Of a stretch of 64,000 bases of DNA, positions 44,332-54,926 are shown piece after piece. Each line of letters starts with the position of its first letter. The stretch's first letter is position 1. The stretch is from Clostridia bacterium (GTDB lineage Bacteria > Bacillota > Clostridia > Saccharofermentanales > Saccharofermentanaceae). A model generated the notes under the pieces. It was not told where the DNA came from, did no database searches, and saw only the letters and a list, made by a program, of their open reading frames with translations. The stretch covers positions 1 to 64,000 of the forward strand of contig JAEEIT010000131.1 in NCBI GenBank assembly GCA_016281535.1, read 5' to 3'. Both the position numbers and the translations under genes were made by a program.

Positions 44332-45494
44332 GACAGCTCTGTATTCTGGGTTCTACCGGTTCGATCGGTACGCAGACACTGGAAGTCGTCAGAAACTTCC
44401 CGGAAGAATTCCGTGTGATTGCCATGACCTGTGGCGGTAATATTGCGCTTCTTTCTGAACAGATCAAGGAATTCGCTCCGGCATATGTCAGTGTGTCCAC
44501 AGAAGAGAAGCGTAAGGAGCTGCTCGGGATGCTGCCGTCGGATGCTTCTGTCGAAGTGCTCTGTGGAGATGAAGGAAATATATCGTGTGCGACACTTCCT
44601 GAAGTAGACTGTGTCGTGGCTGCGATGGTGGGAATGAAAGGTCTTCCTTCTGTGGTCGCTGCGATTTCGAAAGGGAAAGATATTGCACTTGCGAATAAAG
44701 AGACACTTGTGGCCGGCGGATCTGTTGTCATGCCTCTCATCAAAGAAAAGAATGTTGCACTTCTGCCTGTAGATTCCGAACACTCGGCGATCTGGCAGTG
44801 TCTGATGGGGCAGCCGGAGGGGTCTCTGAAACGGATCCTGCTGACTGCTTCGGGAGGCCCGTTCCGGGGATTTTGCCGTGAACAGCTGGAGAAAGTGACG
44901 ATCAGTGATGCACTGGCACATCCGACGTGGAAGATGGGCGGTAAGATTACGATCGACTCGGCGAGTATGATGAATAAAGGCCTGGAGATCATCGAAGCTT
45001 CCTGGCTCTTCGACGTCCCGGTTGACCGTATCGAAGTGGTGGTTCATCCGCAGAGCATCGTCCATTCCATGATCGAGCTGAGGGATGGCTCGGTACTGGG
45101 ACAGATGGGTTTCCCGAATATGATGATGCCGATCCAGGTCGCACTGTTCTATCCGAGAAGAAGTGAATGTATCTGCAGGCCATTCTCTCCATTCGACACA
45201 AGCTCCTGTAACCTGACTTTCGAGCCGTGTGACCGGAAAGTATTCCGTCTGGTAGATATGGCGTACTATGCGGGAAGATGTGGTGGAACACTGCCGGTTG
45301 CCATGAATGCGGCGAACGAGGTCGTGGTCGCGGATTTCCTTTCCGGCCGTGCCTCTTTCCTGGATATCGAGAGAACCGTGGAACAAGTTATGGAGAAACA
45401 TGAAGCCGAGGGTGTGATCAAGAAGCCGTCACTGGAAGATATTTTTGCTGTGGATGCATGGGCAAGAAACCTGGCATCTGCGATGAGAAAGTAA
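44328..45494 (+). CDS. dxr: 1-deoxy-D-xylulose 5-phosphate reductoisomerase
   Basis: The second step of the MEP isoprenoid pathway, turning DXP into MEP with NADPH. ATG 44328 overlaps the cdsA stop and has GGGGAGG 6 nt upstream, giving 388 aa. NADPH binding is at LCILGSTGSIGTQTLEVV. The metal and substrate site is LLPVDSEHSAIWQCL, with ILLTASGGPF, HPTWKMGGKITIDSASMMNKGLEIIEASWLF and NAANEVVVADFL. It is the target of fosmidomycin in other bacteria. Together with ispG, ispH and uppS it makes this window rich in isoprenoid genes. Confidence 0.97.
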   Translation: MRQLCILGSTGSIGTQTLEVVRNFPEEFRVIAMTCGGNIALLSEQIKEFAPAYVSVSTEEKRKELLGMLPSDASVEVLCGDEGNISCATLPEVDCVVAAMVGMKGLPSVVAAISKGKDIALANKETLVAGGSVVMPLIKEKNVALLPVDSEHSAIWQCLMGQPEGSLKRILLTASGGPFRGFCREQLEKVTISDALAHPTWKMGGKITIDSASMMNKGLEIIEASWLFDVPVDRIEVVVHPQSIVHSMIELRDGSVLGQMGFPNMMMPIQVALFYPRRSECICRPFSPFDTSSCNLTFEPCDRKVFRLVDMAYYAGRCGGTLPVAMNAANEVVVADFLSGRASFLDIERTVEQVMEKHEAEGVIKKPSLEDIFAVDAWARNLASAMRK

Positions 45495-45513
45495 GGAGAA
45501 GGTCCGAAATATA

Positions 45514-46824
45514 ATGTCACCACAGAGTATCATCATATGTATATTAGGCCTGGGAATCCTGGCAGCCGTTCATGAACTGGGGCACTTCTTCGTGGCCCGG
45601 CTTCTAAAGATCAAAGTCTATGAACTGTCGATCTTCGTCGGCCCGAAGCTTTTCTCGTGGAAAAGAAACGATATCGAATACTATATCCGCATGATTCCGC
45701 TTGGTGCCTATGTGCGGTTCTCGGATATTGATGAAGAAACGGGGGAGCTTCTGGATGATAATCCGGAGAACCTGATCAATCAGGCCAGATGGAAGCGGCT
45801 GATCGTGTCTTTGGCGGGTCCTTTCATGAATGTTGTGCTGGGTGTGATCATCTTCATGATCTGCTTCTCGAATTTCGGTTTCCTGGCACTGCATCAGGAT
45901 GTAGTCGTTCCGGGAACCCAGGTGGCATCTACACAGATCGAAGAAGGAGATACGATTCTGAAAATGAACGGGCAGAAGGTATTCTGCCAGATGGATCTTT
46001 CTTATTACCTCAGTCAGGTCAATAATGTTGATTCAATCGAACTTCAGATGAAGTCGGCCCGGACAGGCGAGAAATACGAGGTCACACTGGTTCCGAATAT
46101 CACCGACCAGTATATGCTCGGAATTACGCATTATGCCGATCTGGATGAGAATAACGGCTGGAAGGTGACGTATGTGGATCCGGCACAGAATGACGGAAAT
46201 CCGATGATCAAAGAAGGAGATTCGATCCTTTCTGTCGGCGGGGTGGATGTATCTGATCCTGAAATATCAGATGTTGTCCGAAATTCCGGAGGACAGCCGT
46301 TATCGATCCGTCTGATACGTGACGGTAAGGAAGAGACCATCGAGATGAAAGCAATCATGGTCAAGAGTTCTAATCTGCGCGGGATCTACCTGAAGGATGG
46401 AAAGGGATTCATGGAGTGTCTGCATGAAGCGATCGTGTTCCCGATCTCATTCATACGGATATCCATCGATTCACTTGCGCAGGTCTTCGCCGGGAAGGTG
46501 CCGGCATACGATGTCGTATCCGGTCCGGTGGGTATCGCTTCTGTAGTGTCAGAAGTGGTCGATGCCCCGAAGGTGGAGAGCTCGGAGAAGACCGAGATGC
46601 TTCTTATTCTGGCCGGAGGTATCTCCACAGGCCTTGCTTTTACCAATATGCTCCCGATCCCGGGACTGGATGGAAATGCAATCGTACTGACTCTGGTAGA
46701 GATGATCCGTGGTAAGAAACTGTCGAGAAAGTCGGAACAGGTGATCAATGTGATCGGCTTTGTTGCGATCGTCGCACTGGTGATCTTCGCACTGGTGTCG
46801 GATATTATGAGGCTTACGAGGTAA
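45514..46824 (+). CDS. rseP: RseP/RasP-type intramembrane zinc protease, two PDZ domains
   Basis: A 436-aa M50 site-2 protease that cuts membrane substrates such as anti-sigma factors and leftover signal peptides. The HExxH motif lies in AAVHELGHFFVARLLKI inside the first membrane helix. The LDG motif is in NMLPIPGLDGNAIVLTLVEM. Two PDZ-like domains appear between, at about 145-205 (EEGDTILKMNGQKV) and 230-285 (KEGDSILSVGGVDV), as in Escherichia coli RseP. The dxr-rseP-ispG-polC order is standard in Firmicutes. ispG begins 6 bp after the stop. Confidence 0.95.
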   Translation: MSPQSIIICILGLGILAAVHELGHFFVARLLKIKVYELSIFVGPKLFSWKRNDIEYYIRMIPLGAYVRFSDIDEETGELLDDNPENLINQARWKRLIVSLAGPFMNVVLGVIIFMICFSNFGFLALHQDVVVPGTQVASTQIEEGDTILKMNGQKVFCQMDLSYYLSQVNNVDSIELQMKSARTGEKYEVTLVPNITDQYMLGITHYADLDENNGWKVTYVDPAQNDGNPMIKEGDSILSVGGVDVSDPEISDVVRNSGGQPLSIRLIRDGKEETIEMKAIMVKSSNLRGIYLKDGKGFMECLHEAIVFPISFIRISIDSLAQVFAGKVPAYDVVSGPVGIASVVSEVVDAPKVESSEKTEMLLILAGGISTGLAFTNMLPIPGLDGNAIVLTLVEMIRGKKLSRKSEQVINVIGFVAIVALVIFALVSDIMRLTR

Positions 46825-46830
46825 AGATAT

Positions 46831-47901
46831 ATGATTACGCGTTTTCAGACGAATCAAGTATATGTCGGAAGTGTGGCTGTGGGCGGAGACGCACCGGTGG
46901 CGATCCAGTCTATGAATAATACGGATACCCGGGATGTGGAGTCGACTGTAAGGCAGATCGAGGAACTTGCTTCCTGCGGATGTGATATTACGCGCGTGGC
47001 GGTCCTCAATATGGAGGCTGCAGAAGCGATCGGTGAGATCGTGAAGAGAAGTCCTCTTCCTGTAGTGGCAGACATCCATTTCGATTATCGTCTTGCTTTG
47101 GAGGCCATGAGAAACGGGGCGGCCAAGATCCGTATCAATCCGGGCAATATCGGTGGTATGGACCGGGTTCAGGCGGTGGCGAATATGGCGAAAGAAAGAA
47201 GTATCCCGATCCGGGTCGGAGTCAATTCCGGATCGATCGGGAAGGATATGCTGGAGAAGTACGGAGGCGTGAATGCAGATTCCCTGTCTGCCAGTGCTCT
47301 TTCGTCCATTCAGATATTGGAGAAATGTGGTTTTCGTGATATTGTAGTCAGTATGAAATCATCTGATCCGCTGCTTACTGTGGAGAGTTACAGAAGGCTT
47401 CGTGATCAGGTTCCGTATCCTTTCCATGTCGGTGTAACGGAAGCCGGTACCCTTCGGGAAGGGATCATCCGCAGCAGTGTCGGGATCGGTGCGCTGCTTG
47501 CGGAAGGAATCGGTGATACGATCCGTGTTAGCTTAACGGACGAACCGAAAGAGGAAGTCTATGCTGCGATCTCGATCCTCCGCGCACTGGGATTGCGTAA
47601 GGGAGGAATGAGACTTGTTTCCTGCCCGACTTGCGGACGTACCATGGTACCGCTGATCGAAGTAGCGAAAGAGGTAGAAAGCAGGATAAGGGATCTTCCT
47701 TATGATATGACTGTTGCCGTGATGGGATGTGCGGTAAACGGCCCGGGTGAGGCGAGAGAGGCGGACGTCGGGATCGCCGGAGGTGTGGATGAATTCCTGC
47801 TGTTCCGTAAAGGCGAACCGATCGGTAAAGTTCCGAAAGAGCGGGCTGTGGATGAACTGATCCGAACCATCGAAGAAATGAATAGTGCCAAGAACGGTTG
47901 A
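46831..47901 (+). CDS. ispG: HMBPP synthase (GcpE/IspG)
   Basis: A 356-aa [4Fe-4S] enzyme that makes HMBPP, the substrate of IspH. Motifs include VAIQSMNNTDTRDVESTVRQIEELASCGCDITRVAV, VADIHFDYRLALEA and KIRINPGNIGG. The cluster cysteines are in LVSCPTCGRTMVPL and MGCAVNGPGEA. It is the one-domain bacterial form of normal length. It overlaps the track start of polC, but the polC start is placed 33 bp downstream. Confidence 0.97.
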   Translation: MITRFQTNQVYVGSVAVGGDAPVAIQSMNNTDTRDVESTVRQIEELASCGCDITRVAVLNMEAAEAIGEIVKRSPLPVVADIHFDYRLALEAMRNGAAKIRINPGNIGGMDRVQAVANMAKERSIPIRVGVNSGSIGKDMLEKYGGVNADSLSASALSSIQILEKCGFRDIVVSMKSSDPLLTVESYRRLRDQVPYPFHVGVTEAGTLREGIIRSSVGIGALLAEGIGDTIRVSLTDEPKEEVYAAISILRALGLRKGGMRLVSCPTCGRTMVPLIEVAKEVESRIRDLPYDMTVAVMGCAVNGPGEAREADVGIAGGVDEFLLFRKGEPIGKVPKERAVDELIRTIEEMNSAKNG

Positions 47902-47933
47902 CCGCTAAAGGTCAATGGAAGGATACGATTAAG

Positions 47934-50900
47934 ATGACTTTGTACGAGTTTGTAAGAAGGGCTTCGCACGATGAGCGACTGGCGGAGTCGGCCTTAGCTA
48001 TACCCGCAGATGTGACTTCGGTCCGCGTTTGTGAGCATGCAACAGGTATGGAACTGGAGCTTCAGCTTGCTGCGCCGATCCTTGATGATGCTGCGCTGCT
48101 CAATATGGAGAGATGCCTGAAGAACGTGCTTCATGTGTCCCATGTTCGTATGTATATCCGGAATCTGGACGGTGAATACGGTCCTCTTTCTATGCCTGCG
48201 GTATGGAACTGGATCTGCTGGGTCATGAAACAGAAGACACACGGAGGCATCTACGTCGATGCCATTTCTTCTTCTGAAGAGGAGATACGTATCCTGCTTC
48301 ACGAAGAAATCTCCGATGAGGACAAGGAAGAGATCCGTGTGTTCCTGACCTCTTTTATGTCTGAATACATATTCATCAAGAAGTCATATCGTATGAACTT
48401 TGTGAAAGAGAATACGGTAGCCGGAAGCGATAAAGTAACAGAGCCGCTGACCACTTCGGAAACAGAGCCGGCTTCCGATACGGCATCGGATCCGGATTAT
48501 TATCTGAATCAGATGAGGGAACGGGCTCGTTCTCTGGCTAAACAGTCCGTGAATAAAGCCGTATCCTCCGAAAAGGAAGCATCCGGAACGAAGAAAAAAG
48601 AAGCGAAAAAGAAAGAAATTGCGGATGTGGCAGATCTGGATAAGAATTCCTGGGAGTATAAGTCCGTCGTTGAGAAAGATACGGTCAAGAAAGAAAAGAA
48701 GGGCGGTTTTGTTCCGGGACCGAAGAAAAATGCTGTTTCGCAAGAAGATAAGGAGAAACGGATCTGGGGTATATTGTCTCTGGACTCCAAGAGATACAAG
48801 ATCCGTGATGCCATCGACAAGGTGGAGGATGGCTCTCTGTCATCAGATACATATGTCCGCTTAGAGGGGCAGATCAAGCTTCTGGAAGGACAGCGTCTGG
48901 TCGGTAAGAATAAGAACATGGTTCTGTTTAAGTTCTATCTGACCGATGCCACATATAGTATCGAGTGCGTCGCTTTTCCCTCTCCGAAAGATGCAGATAT
49001 ACTGAACAAGATGTATGCCAAAGGCGGGTATGTCGGTATATATACACAGGTTTCCGTGAGCTCTTTCGACAGACAGGTGGTAGCTTCGGCACGGGGATTC
49101 TATAAAGCAGATCCACCTCCGAAGCGGAAAGATCTGGCTGAAGTGAAACGTATCGAACTTCACGCGCATACGAAGATGAGTGAGAAGGATGCGGTAATCG
49201 AGCCGAAAGATCTCATCAAGACGGCATTTAAGATGGGACACCCTGCCTGTGCGATTACGGATCACGGTGTCGTGCAGGGATTTAATGATGCGTACAGTGC
49301 GTATAAGGACTGTAAGAAGAGTGAAGAAAACCCGGATTTCAAGCTGATCTTCGGTATGGAAGGATACCTTGTCGATGACGGGAACTGTATCGCCTATCAT
49401 GTGCCGCAGGAGGATATTTCCCTCGACTCTTTCGTTGCCATCGATGTGGAAACGACAGGTCTGGACTGCACATGCGAAGGGCTTCTGGAAATCGCCGCGA
49501 TCCGTTATACACGTGGAGAGAACGGAGAATATTCGGAATCGGATGTGTTTACGACTATGGTCAATCCGGGCATACCGATCTCCGATAAAGCGAAAGAACT
49601 GACCGGGATCACCGAAGAGATGATCGCGGACGCGCCGGCACCTTTCGACGCAGTCACGAAGCTTTCGGAATTCCTGAAAGACAGCGACGTGCTGGTCGGA
49701 CATAATATCTTCTTTGACATGGGATTTATCCGTGAGGCGGGCTTCATGATCGATATCGAGCAGCTCGATGAAGAGAAACATCATCCTTACCGTGTGAAAT
49801 TCTACCAGTCGGAGATCGATACGGTATCGGCGGTGACGTTCCTTTATCCGGATATGCCGAAGCATGGACTTGTGGATGCATGTGAGTATCTCGGAATCGA
49901 TATCGGGAATCACCATCGTGCCATGGATGACGCACGAGCCAGTGCAAACATCCTTCTGCGCTGCATCGCTGACTTCGGGTTTACCTCCTGTCATCAGATG
50001 AATGAACATGTCGGACTGCTTCCGAAAGAAGAAGTTACGAAGAGAAAGACACCTTCGTACCACATCATCTTCCTTGTGGAGGATACACTGGGTCTTTATA
50101 ACCTGTACCGCATGGTATCGGAAGGACATACCGAATACTTCAGCATGCGTCCGCGTATTCCGAAGTCCGAGGTGATGTATCTGAATGCCGGGGTTATCGT
50201 AGGTGGTGCCTGTGAGCGTGGGCAGATCTTCCGTGCTGTGCACAAAGCCTATGTGGATAACGGAAATGATGTGGACAGGACCGTCGCGTTCTTATCGGAG
50301 GATAAAGCCTTCAAAAGGATGATCCGGTTATATGATTATTTCGAGATCCAGCCGATCTGCAACAACGAATTCTATCTTCGAGATGAGGAATCCGGCCTTA
50401 CATCGACCGAGGATCTGGTGAACATTAATGTGATCATCGACAAGATGGCGCAGGTGATGGGTAAACCCTGCTGTGCGACTACGGACGCGCATTTTCTCGA
50501 GAAGAAAGACGGAGAATTCCGTAAGTATATGCTTATGGATATGGGCTTTAAGGATGCGGAACTGCAGAGTGATCTGTATTTCCGTACTACAGATGAGATG
50601 CTCGAAGAATTCTCGTATCTCGGGAAAGAGCGGTGCGAGGAAGTCGTCATCTATAATCCGAGGAGAATTGCCGAGAAGATCCGTTCTGACATTAAGCCTT
50701 TCCCGGATGGCACGTATCCGCCGGTTATCAGATCGGCCCCGGATGACCTTCGCGCCATCGTATATAAGACCATGCACGAGATGTATGAGTATGAGGGTGA
50801 AGTGCCGGAGATCGTTAAGGCGCGTGTCGAGAAGGAACTCAACAGTATTATCGGTAACGGCTATTCAATCATGTACTATATCGCCTATAAGCTGGTCAAT

Positions 50901-52610
50901 AAGTCCAACTCGGATGGTTATATCGTCGGATCGCGTGGTTCCGTAGGATCTTCGCTGGTCGCTACCTTCTCGGGAATCTCGGAAGTCAACCCGCTTCCTC
51001 CTCACAGGAGATGTCCGAAGTGTCATTTTGCGGAATTCGATCTGAGCGGTACGTATGGTTCAGGGTACGATCTTCCGATTCAGGATTGTCCGAAATGCGG
51101 TGCGACAATGATCTCGGACGGGCAGGATATTCCGTTCGAGACGTTCCTCGGCTTTAAAGGAGATAAGCAGCCGGATATCGACCTCAATTTTTCAGGGGAA
51201 TACCAGCCGCGTGCACATAAATATGTTGAAGAACTCTTCGGCAGCCACCACACGTTCCGCGCAGGTACGATCGGCTGCTATGCGGAGAAGAATGCCATTG
51301 CTCTGATCAAGAACTGCTCGGAGATCCGGGGAGAAACACTGACGAATGCGGAGATCAACAGAAGAGCAATGGGGCTTGTCGGCGTGAAGAGAACGACAGG
51401 ACAGCATCCGGGAGGTATCGTGGTACTTCCGAAGGAGATGGATATCTACGAGTTTACACCGGTACAGCATCCGGCGAATAAGCTCGACTGTGGTATTATC
51501 ACGACACATTATGACTTTAATGCTCTGCATGATACGATCTTAAAACTCGACATCCTCGGTCATGATGACCCGACCATGATCCGTATGCTCGAAGATCTGA
51601 CAGGGGTGGACTGCCACGATATTCCGATTCCGGATCCTAAGGTCATGTCGCTGTTTACCTCGACGGAAGCACTGGGTATTCCGGACGGGACATCTCCTGC
51701 CGGCGCGGCGACACTGGGCCTTCCGGAGCTGGGTACGAGAATGGCTCGTGACATGATCAAGGAAACGAAGCCTTCACAGTTCTATGACCTCGTCCAGCTG
51801 ATGGGTCTCTCCCATGGTACCGATGTTTGGAACGGCAACGCCCAGGATCTTATCCGTGACGGAATCTGTACGCTGAATACGGTTATCGGATGCCGTGACA
51901 GTATCATGACGCAGCTGATCTACTGGAACGTTCCGAATGCAGATGCCTTCCAGATCATGGAGAAAGTCAGAAAAGGAAAGGGACTTACACCAGAACATGA
52001 GGGGATCATGCGTGCGAACAACGTGCCGGACTGGTATATCGAGTCATGTAAGAAGATCAAGTACATGTTCCCGAAGGCGCACGCGGCCGCGTATGCGATC
52101 TCTGCGATGCGTATCGCCTGGTATAAGGTCAACTATCCGGAGGAGTATTACTGTGCCTTCTTCACGATCCGTGCGGATGAATTCGACGGAGATCTTCTGT
52201 GCAAGGGTACACAGTTCGTAACGGCGAAGAGAGAAGCGCTGGGGGACGGATTATCGAAGAGAAAGCCGAATGAGAAAGCACTCTACTATCTGTGTGAACT
52301 TGTCGAGGAGATGTATCTGCGTGGAATCGAGTTCGTCCCGTATGATCTGAACCGTTCGCATTCGGAAAGATTCATCAAGGTGGAGAAAGGAAAGATCCTC
52401 CCTCCGTTTAATGTCATCGAATCGATCAGCACCAGTATGGCCGAAGGCATCGTAAGTGCACGGAATGAACGTCCGTTCAGCACGCAGGAAGACCTGCAGC
52501 AGAGGGCGCATCTTGGTCCGTCTGCTATGGAGAAACTGGAGAAGGAAGGACTTCTGAAAGGGCTTCCCAAGTCCAGACAGATGGATCTGTTCGACTTGCT
52601 GGGAACATAA
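47934..52610 (+). CDS. polC: DNA polymerase III alpha subunit, PolC type
   Basis: The replicative polymerase of low-GC Gram-positives. ATG 47934 (AAGGA 10 nt upstream) is preferred to the track TTG at 47898 and gives 1558 aa, about 120 longer than Bacillus PolC. The excess is in a Lys/Glu/Ser-rich N-terminal linker (about 170-265). An OB-fold follows (about 310-385), then a PHP domain (RIELHAHTKMSEKDAVIEPKDLI) split by a proofreading exonuclease (FVAIDVETTGLD). The catalytic palm has VGSRGSVGSSLVATFSGISEVNPL and PDIDLNFSGEYQ, with the Asp pair. A zinc motif is CPKCHF...CPKCG. PAHAAAYA-type FPKAHAAAYAISAMR is present near the end. Confidence 0.97.
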   Translation: MTLYEFVRRASHDERLAESALAIPADVTSVRVCEHATGMELELQLAAPILDDAALLNMERCLKNVLHVSHVRMYIRNLDGEYGPLSMPAVWNWICWVMKQKTHGGIYVDAISSSEEEIRILLHEEISDEDKEEIRVFLTSFMSEYIFIKKSYRMNFVKENTVAGSDKVTEPLTTSETEPASDTASDPDYYLNQMRERARSLAKQSVNKAVSSEKEASGTKKKEAKKKEIADVADLDKNSWEYKSVVEKDTVKKEKKGGFVPGPKKNAVSQEDKEKRIWGILSLDSKRYKIRDAIDKVEDGSLSSDTYVRLEGQIKLLEGQRLVGKNKNMVLFKFYLTDATYSIECVAFPSPKDADILNKMYAKGGYVGIYTQVSVSSFDRQVVASARGFYKADPPPKRKDLAEVKRIELHAHTKMSEKDAVIEPKDLIKTAFKMGHPACAITDHGVVQGFNDAYSAYKDCKKSEENPDFKLIFGMEGYLVDDGNCIAYHVPQEDISLDSFVAIDVETTGLDCTCEGLLEIAAIRYTRGENGEYSESDVFTTMVNPGIPISDKAKELTGITEEMIADAPAPFDAVTKLSEFLKDSDVLVGHNIFFDMGFIREAGFMIDIEQLDEEKHHPYRVKFYQSEIDTVSAVTFLYPDMPKHGLVDACEYLGIDIGNHHRAMDDARASANILLRCIADFGFTSCHQMNEHVGLLPKEEVTKRKTPSYHIIFLVEDTLGLYNLYRMVSEGHTEYFSMRPRIPKSEVMYLNAGVIVGGACERGQIFRAVHKAYVDNGNDVDRTVAFLSEDKAFKRMIRLYDYFEIQPICNNEFYLRDEESGLTSTEDLVNINVIIDKMAQVMGKPCCATTDAHFLEKKDGEFRKYMLMDMGFKDAELQSDLYFRTTDEMLEEFSYLGKERCEEVVIYNPRRIAEKIRSDIKPFPDGTYPPVIRSAPDDLRAIVYKTMHEMYEYEGEVPEIVKARVEKELNSIIGNGYSIMYYIAYKLVNKSNSDGYIVGSRGSVGSSLVATFSGISEVNPLPPHRRCPKCHFAEFDLSGTYGSGYDLPIQDCPKCGATMISDGQDIPFETFLGFKGDKQPDIDLNFSGEYQPRAHKYVEELFGSHHTFRAGTIGCYAEKNAIALIKNCSEIRGETLTNAEINRRAMGLVGVKRTTGQHPGGIVVLPKEMDIYEFTPVQHPANKLDCGIITTHYDFNALHDTILKLDILGHDDPTMIRMLEDLTGVDCHDIPIPDPKVMSLFTSTEALGIPDGTSPAGAATLGLPELGTRMARDMIKETKPSQFYDLVQLMGLSHGTDVWNGNAQDLIRDGICTLNTVIGCRDSIMTQLIYWNVPNADAFQIMEKVRKGKGLTPEHEGIMRANNVPDWYIESCKKIKYMFPKAHAAAYAISAMRIAWYKVNYPEEYYCAFFTIRADEFDGDLLCKGTQFVTAKREALGDGLSKRKPNEKALYYLCELVEEMYLRGIEFVPYDLNRSHSERFIKVEKGKILPPFNVIESISTSMAEGIVSARNERPFSTQEDLQQRAHLGPSAMEKLEKEGLLKGLPKSRQMDLFDLLGT

Positions 52611-52628
52611 TAGAAAGAGGATGGGAAT

Positions 52629-54872
52629 ATGGTCGCGGAAGTAGTCCTTCGGGATGGAGTATGGCAGACCAATAAAATATTCGACTATCTGGTTCCGGAG
52701 GAACTTGCTGATAAAGTATGTGCCGGACAATATGTACGTGTGCCTTTCGGTAAGGGAAACCGTGCGGAAGTGGCACTGATCCTTAAGATAAAGGAGTCCT
52801 CCGATTCGAAATATACGCTCAAGAAGATTGCTTCTTTAGTCGAAGAAGAACCTGTCCTGAATGAGGAGCAGCTTCAGCTTCTGCTTTTCGTAGTGAAGCG
52901 GTATGCCTGTACCTACGGGTCGGCGATGCACCAGATGGTGCCGGCGCTGGTTACGAAGCGGACAGGCCGGAGTCAGCTGGTCGTTTCTCTTGAAGATCCG
53001 GAGAAAGCTAAAGAGGCGCTGGAATCGGAAGCGGTCGGTTCGATCCAGCAGATCCGTGCACTTGAGTGGCTTCTCGAAGTGAAGGAGATGACATTGGCAG
53101 ATCTGATGCAGGAACTGTCGATCTCGCGTTCTCCTATAGACACGCTTGCGAAAAACGGACTGGTGAGGATACGTTCCGTGAAATTTTCTGCCGAAGAATT
53201 GTCGACCGTTAAGAATCCATTCGAGGACCTGCCACTGGTTGAAGCAAAAGAAGTGGACTTAAATCCTGAACAGGAAGCGGCCGTGAAAGAGGTGCTCGAG
53301 TCCGAGGAGAAAAAGGAGTTTCTTCTCTTCGGGGTGACGGGAAGCGGTAAGACCGAAGTGTATCTCCGGATCACGGAGCAGATATTAGAGCAGGGCGGAA
53401 GTGTACTGTATCTTGTACCGGAGATCTCTCTGACACCACAGACCGTGGCCAGGATCCGTTCTCATTTCCCTAACGGGATCGCCGTCCTTCACAGCAGGAT
53501 GACGGCAAAAGAAAGATACGATTCCTGGAAGATGATCCAGAAAGGGGAGGTGCAGATCGTCGTCGGTGCGAGATCGGCGGTATTTGCTCCGATCCGTAAC
53601 CTCAAGCTCATTATCCTGGACGAGGAGCATGATTCCTCATATAAGGCCGATACGCTTCTTCGATATTCTGCCAGAGATGTGGCAAGGTTCCGGGCCAGAA
53701 AGGCCGGGATCAAGCTTCTGCTCGGATCGGCCACACCGTCGGTGGAGACCTTCTACGCAGCCACTCACGGGTATATGAAGCTTCTGACACTTCATAACAG
53801 AGCGGTGAGCGGGTCCGTGCTTCCGGAAGTAAGCATCATCGATATGCAGAAGGAGAAGGATACCGGTAACACGTCGATCTTCAGCCGTAAGCTGTATAAA
53901 GCGATGAGAGATGCCCTCTCCCGGGGAGAGCAGATCATGCTTCTTCTGAACCGGAGAGGATTCTCGCAGAATGTGTACTGCACATCCTGCCGAAGTATGA
54001 TCCGCTGTACGGAGTGCGATGTTCCGATGACGCTTCATACCAAGACGATGGGCCGGCATAGACTTCTGATCTGCCACTACTGTGGCAAGGTCATTCCCAT
54101 GCCGTCCTGCTGTCCTTCCTGTGGCAGCGAATATCTCGCGATACGGGGAGACGGGATCCAGAAACTGGAAGACTGGGCGATGGAAGACTTTCCCAGTGCC
54201 AGGATCATCCGGATGGATCAGGATACTACTTCTTACCGGGGGGCCCATGAAGAGATCCTGACGAAGTTTAAAAACCACGAAGCGGACATTCTTGTGGGGA
54301 CGCAGATGATCGCGAAAGGGCATGATTTCCCGAAGGTGTCGGTTGTGGGCATTCTGGGATCAGACAGTGTGCTGTGGCAGAGCGACTACCGCGCCAGAGA
54401 AAGGGCGTTCCAGTTACTTGCCCAGATCAGCGGACGTGCAGGACGTGGAGATATACCGGGACATGTGTTTATCCAGACGGTATGCCCGGACTCGGAGATC
54501 TATTCTTATGCCGCAACACAGGACTATGAGAAGTTCTTCGAAAGTGAAATCGTATACAGAGAACAGCTTGCCTATCCTCCGTTCCGAGCGATCGGAGGCA
54601 TCATGGTCACTCACGAAAACGAGGAGATGTGTGCGATGCAGGCCGGAATGGTGGCGGATACTCTGCGGCAGATGGCGGCCAATCTCGGGGAGGATATGCT
54701 GATCCTGGGTCCTTGTCCGGCAGGTATCCCGAGGCTGATGAACCGCTTCCGTTACCAGATCGTCGTCCGTGCAAAGAATAAAGGACTGCTTTCGGACGGC
54801 TTTACCAAATTACAGCAGGCGTATGCGGGGTACGGTTTTTCCATCTCTGTCGATATAGACGCGATGTGGTAA
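52629..54872 (+). CDS. priA: Primosomal replication protein N' (helicase PriA)
   Basis: It restarts collapsed replication forks. The 747 aa begin with the 3'-DNA-binding domain (FDYLVPEELADKVCAGQYVRVPFGKGNRAEVALIL). The helicase core has Walker A FGVTGSGKTEVYLR, DEEHDSSYK and LLGSATPSVETF. Two zinc sites are visible: CTSCRSMIRCTECD and CHYCGKVIPMPSCCPSCGS. Motifs V and VI are in DILVGTQMIAKGHDFPKVSVVGIL and AERAFQLLAQISGRAGRGD-type sequence. It starts 18 bp after polC and heads the def-fmt string. Confidence 0.97.
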   Translation: MVAEVVLRDGVWQTNKIFDYLVPEELADKVCAGQYVRVPFGKGNRAEVALILKIKESSDSKYTLKKIASLVEEEPVLNEEQLQLLLFVVKRYACTYGSAMHQMVPALVTKRTGRSQLVVSLEDPEKAKEALESEAVGSIQQIRALEWLLEVKEMTLADLMQELSISRSPIDTLAKNGLVRIRSVKFSAEELSTVKNPFEDLPLVEAKEVDLNPEQEAAVKEVLESEEKKEFLLFGVTGSGKTEVYLRITEQILEQGGSVLYLVPEISLTPQTVARIRSHFPNGIAVLHSRMTAKERYDSWKMIQKGEVQIVVGARSAVFAPIRNLKLIILDEEHDSSYKADTLLRYSARDVARFRARKAGIKLLLGSATPSVETFYAATHGYMKLLTLHNRAVSGSVLPEVSIIDMQKEKDTGNTSIFSRKLYKAMRDALSRGEQIMLLLNRRGFSQNVYCTSCRSMIRCTECDVPMTLHTKTMGRHRLLICHYCGKVIPMPSCCPSCGSEYLAIRGDGIQKLEDWAMEDFPSARIIRMDQDTTSYRGAHEEILTKFKNHEADILVGTQMIAKGHDFPKVSVVGILGSDSVLWQSDYRARERAFQLLAQISGRAGRGDIPGHVFIQTVCPDSEIYSYAATQDYEKFFESEIVYREQLAYPPFRAIGGIMVTHENEEMCAMQAGMVADTLRQMAANLGEDMLILGPCPAGIPRLMNRFRYQIVVRAKNKGLLSDGFTKLQQAYAGYGFSISVDIDAMW

Positions 54873-54926
54873 AATAGTTAATCATAGGCGCATCGGATAG
54901 GATTGCGCATACAGGAGTGTGACATT

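Noticed and set aside
43860-45401. 513-aa minus-strand ORF
   Set aside because: It is antisense to cdsA and dxr; composition is a mirror of their codons.
48861-50243. 460-aa minus-strand ORF
   Set aside because: It is antisense to polC.
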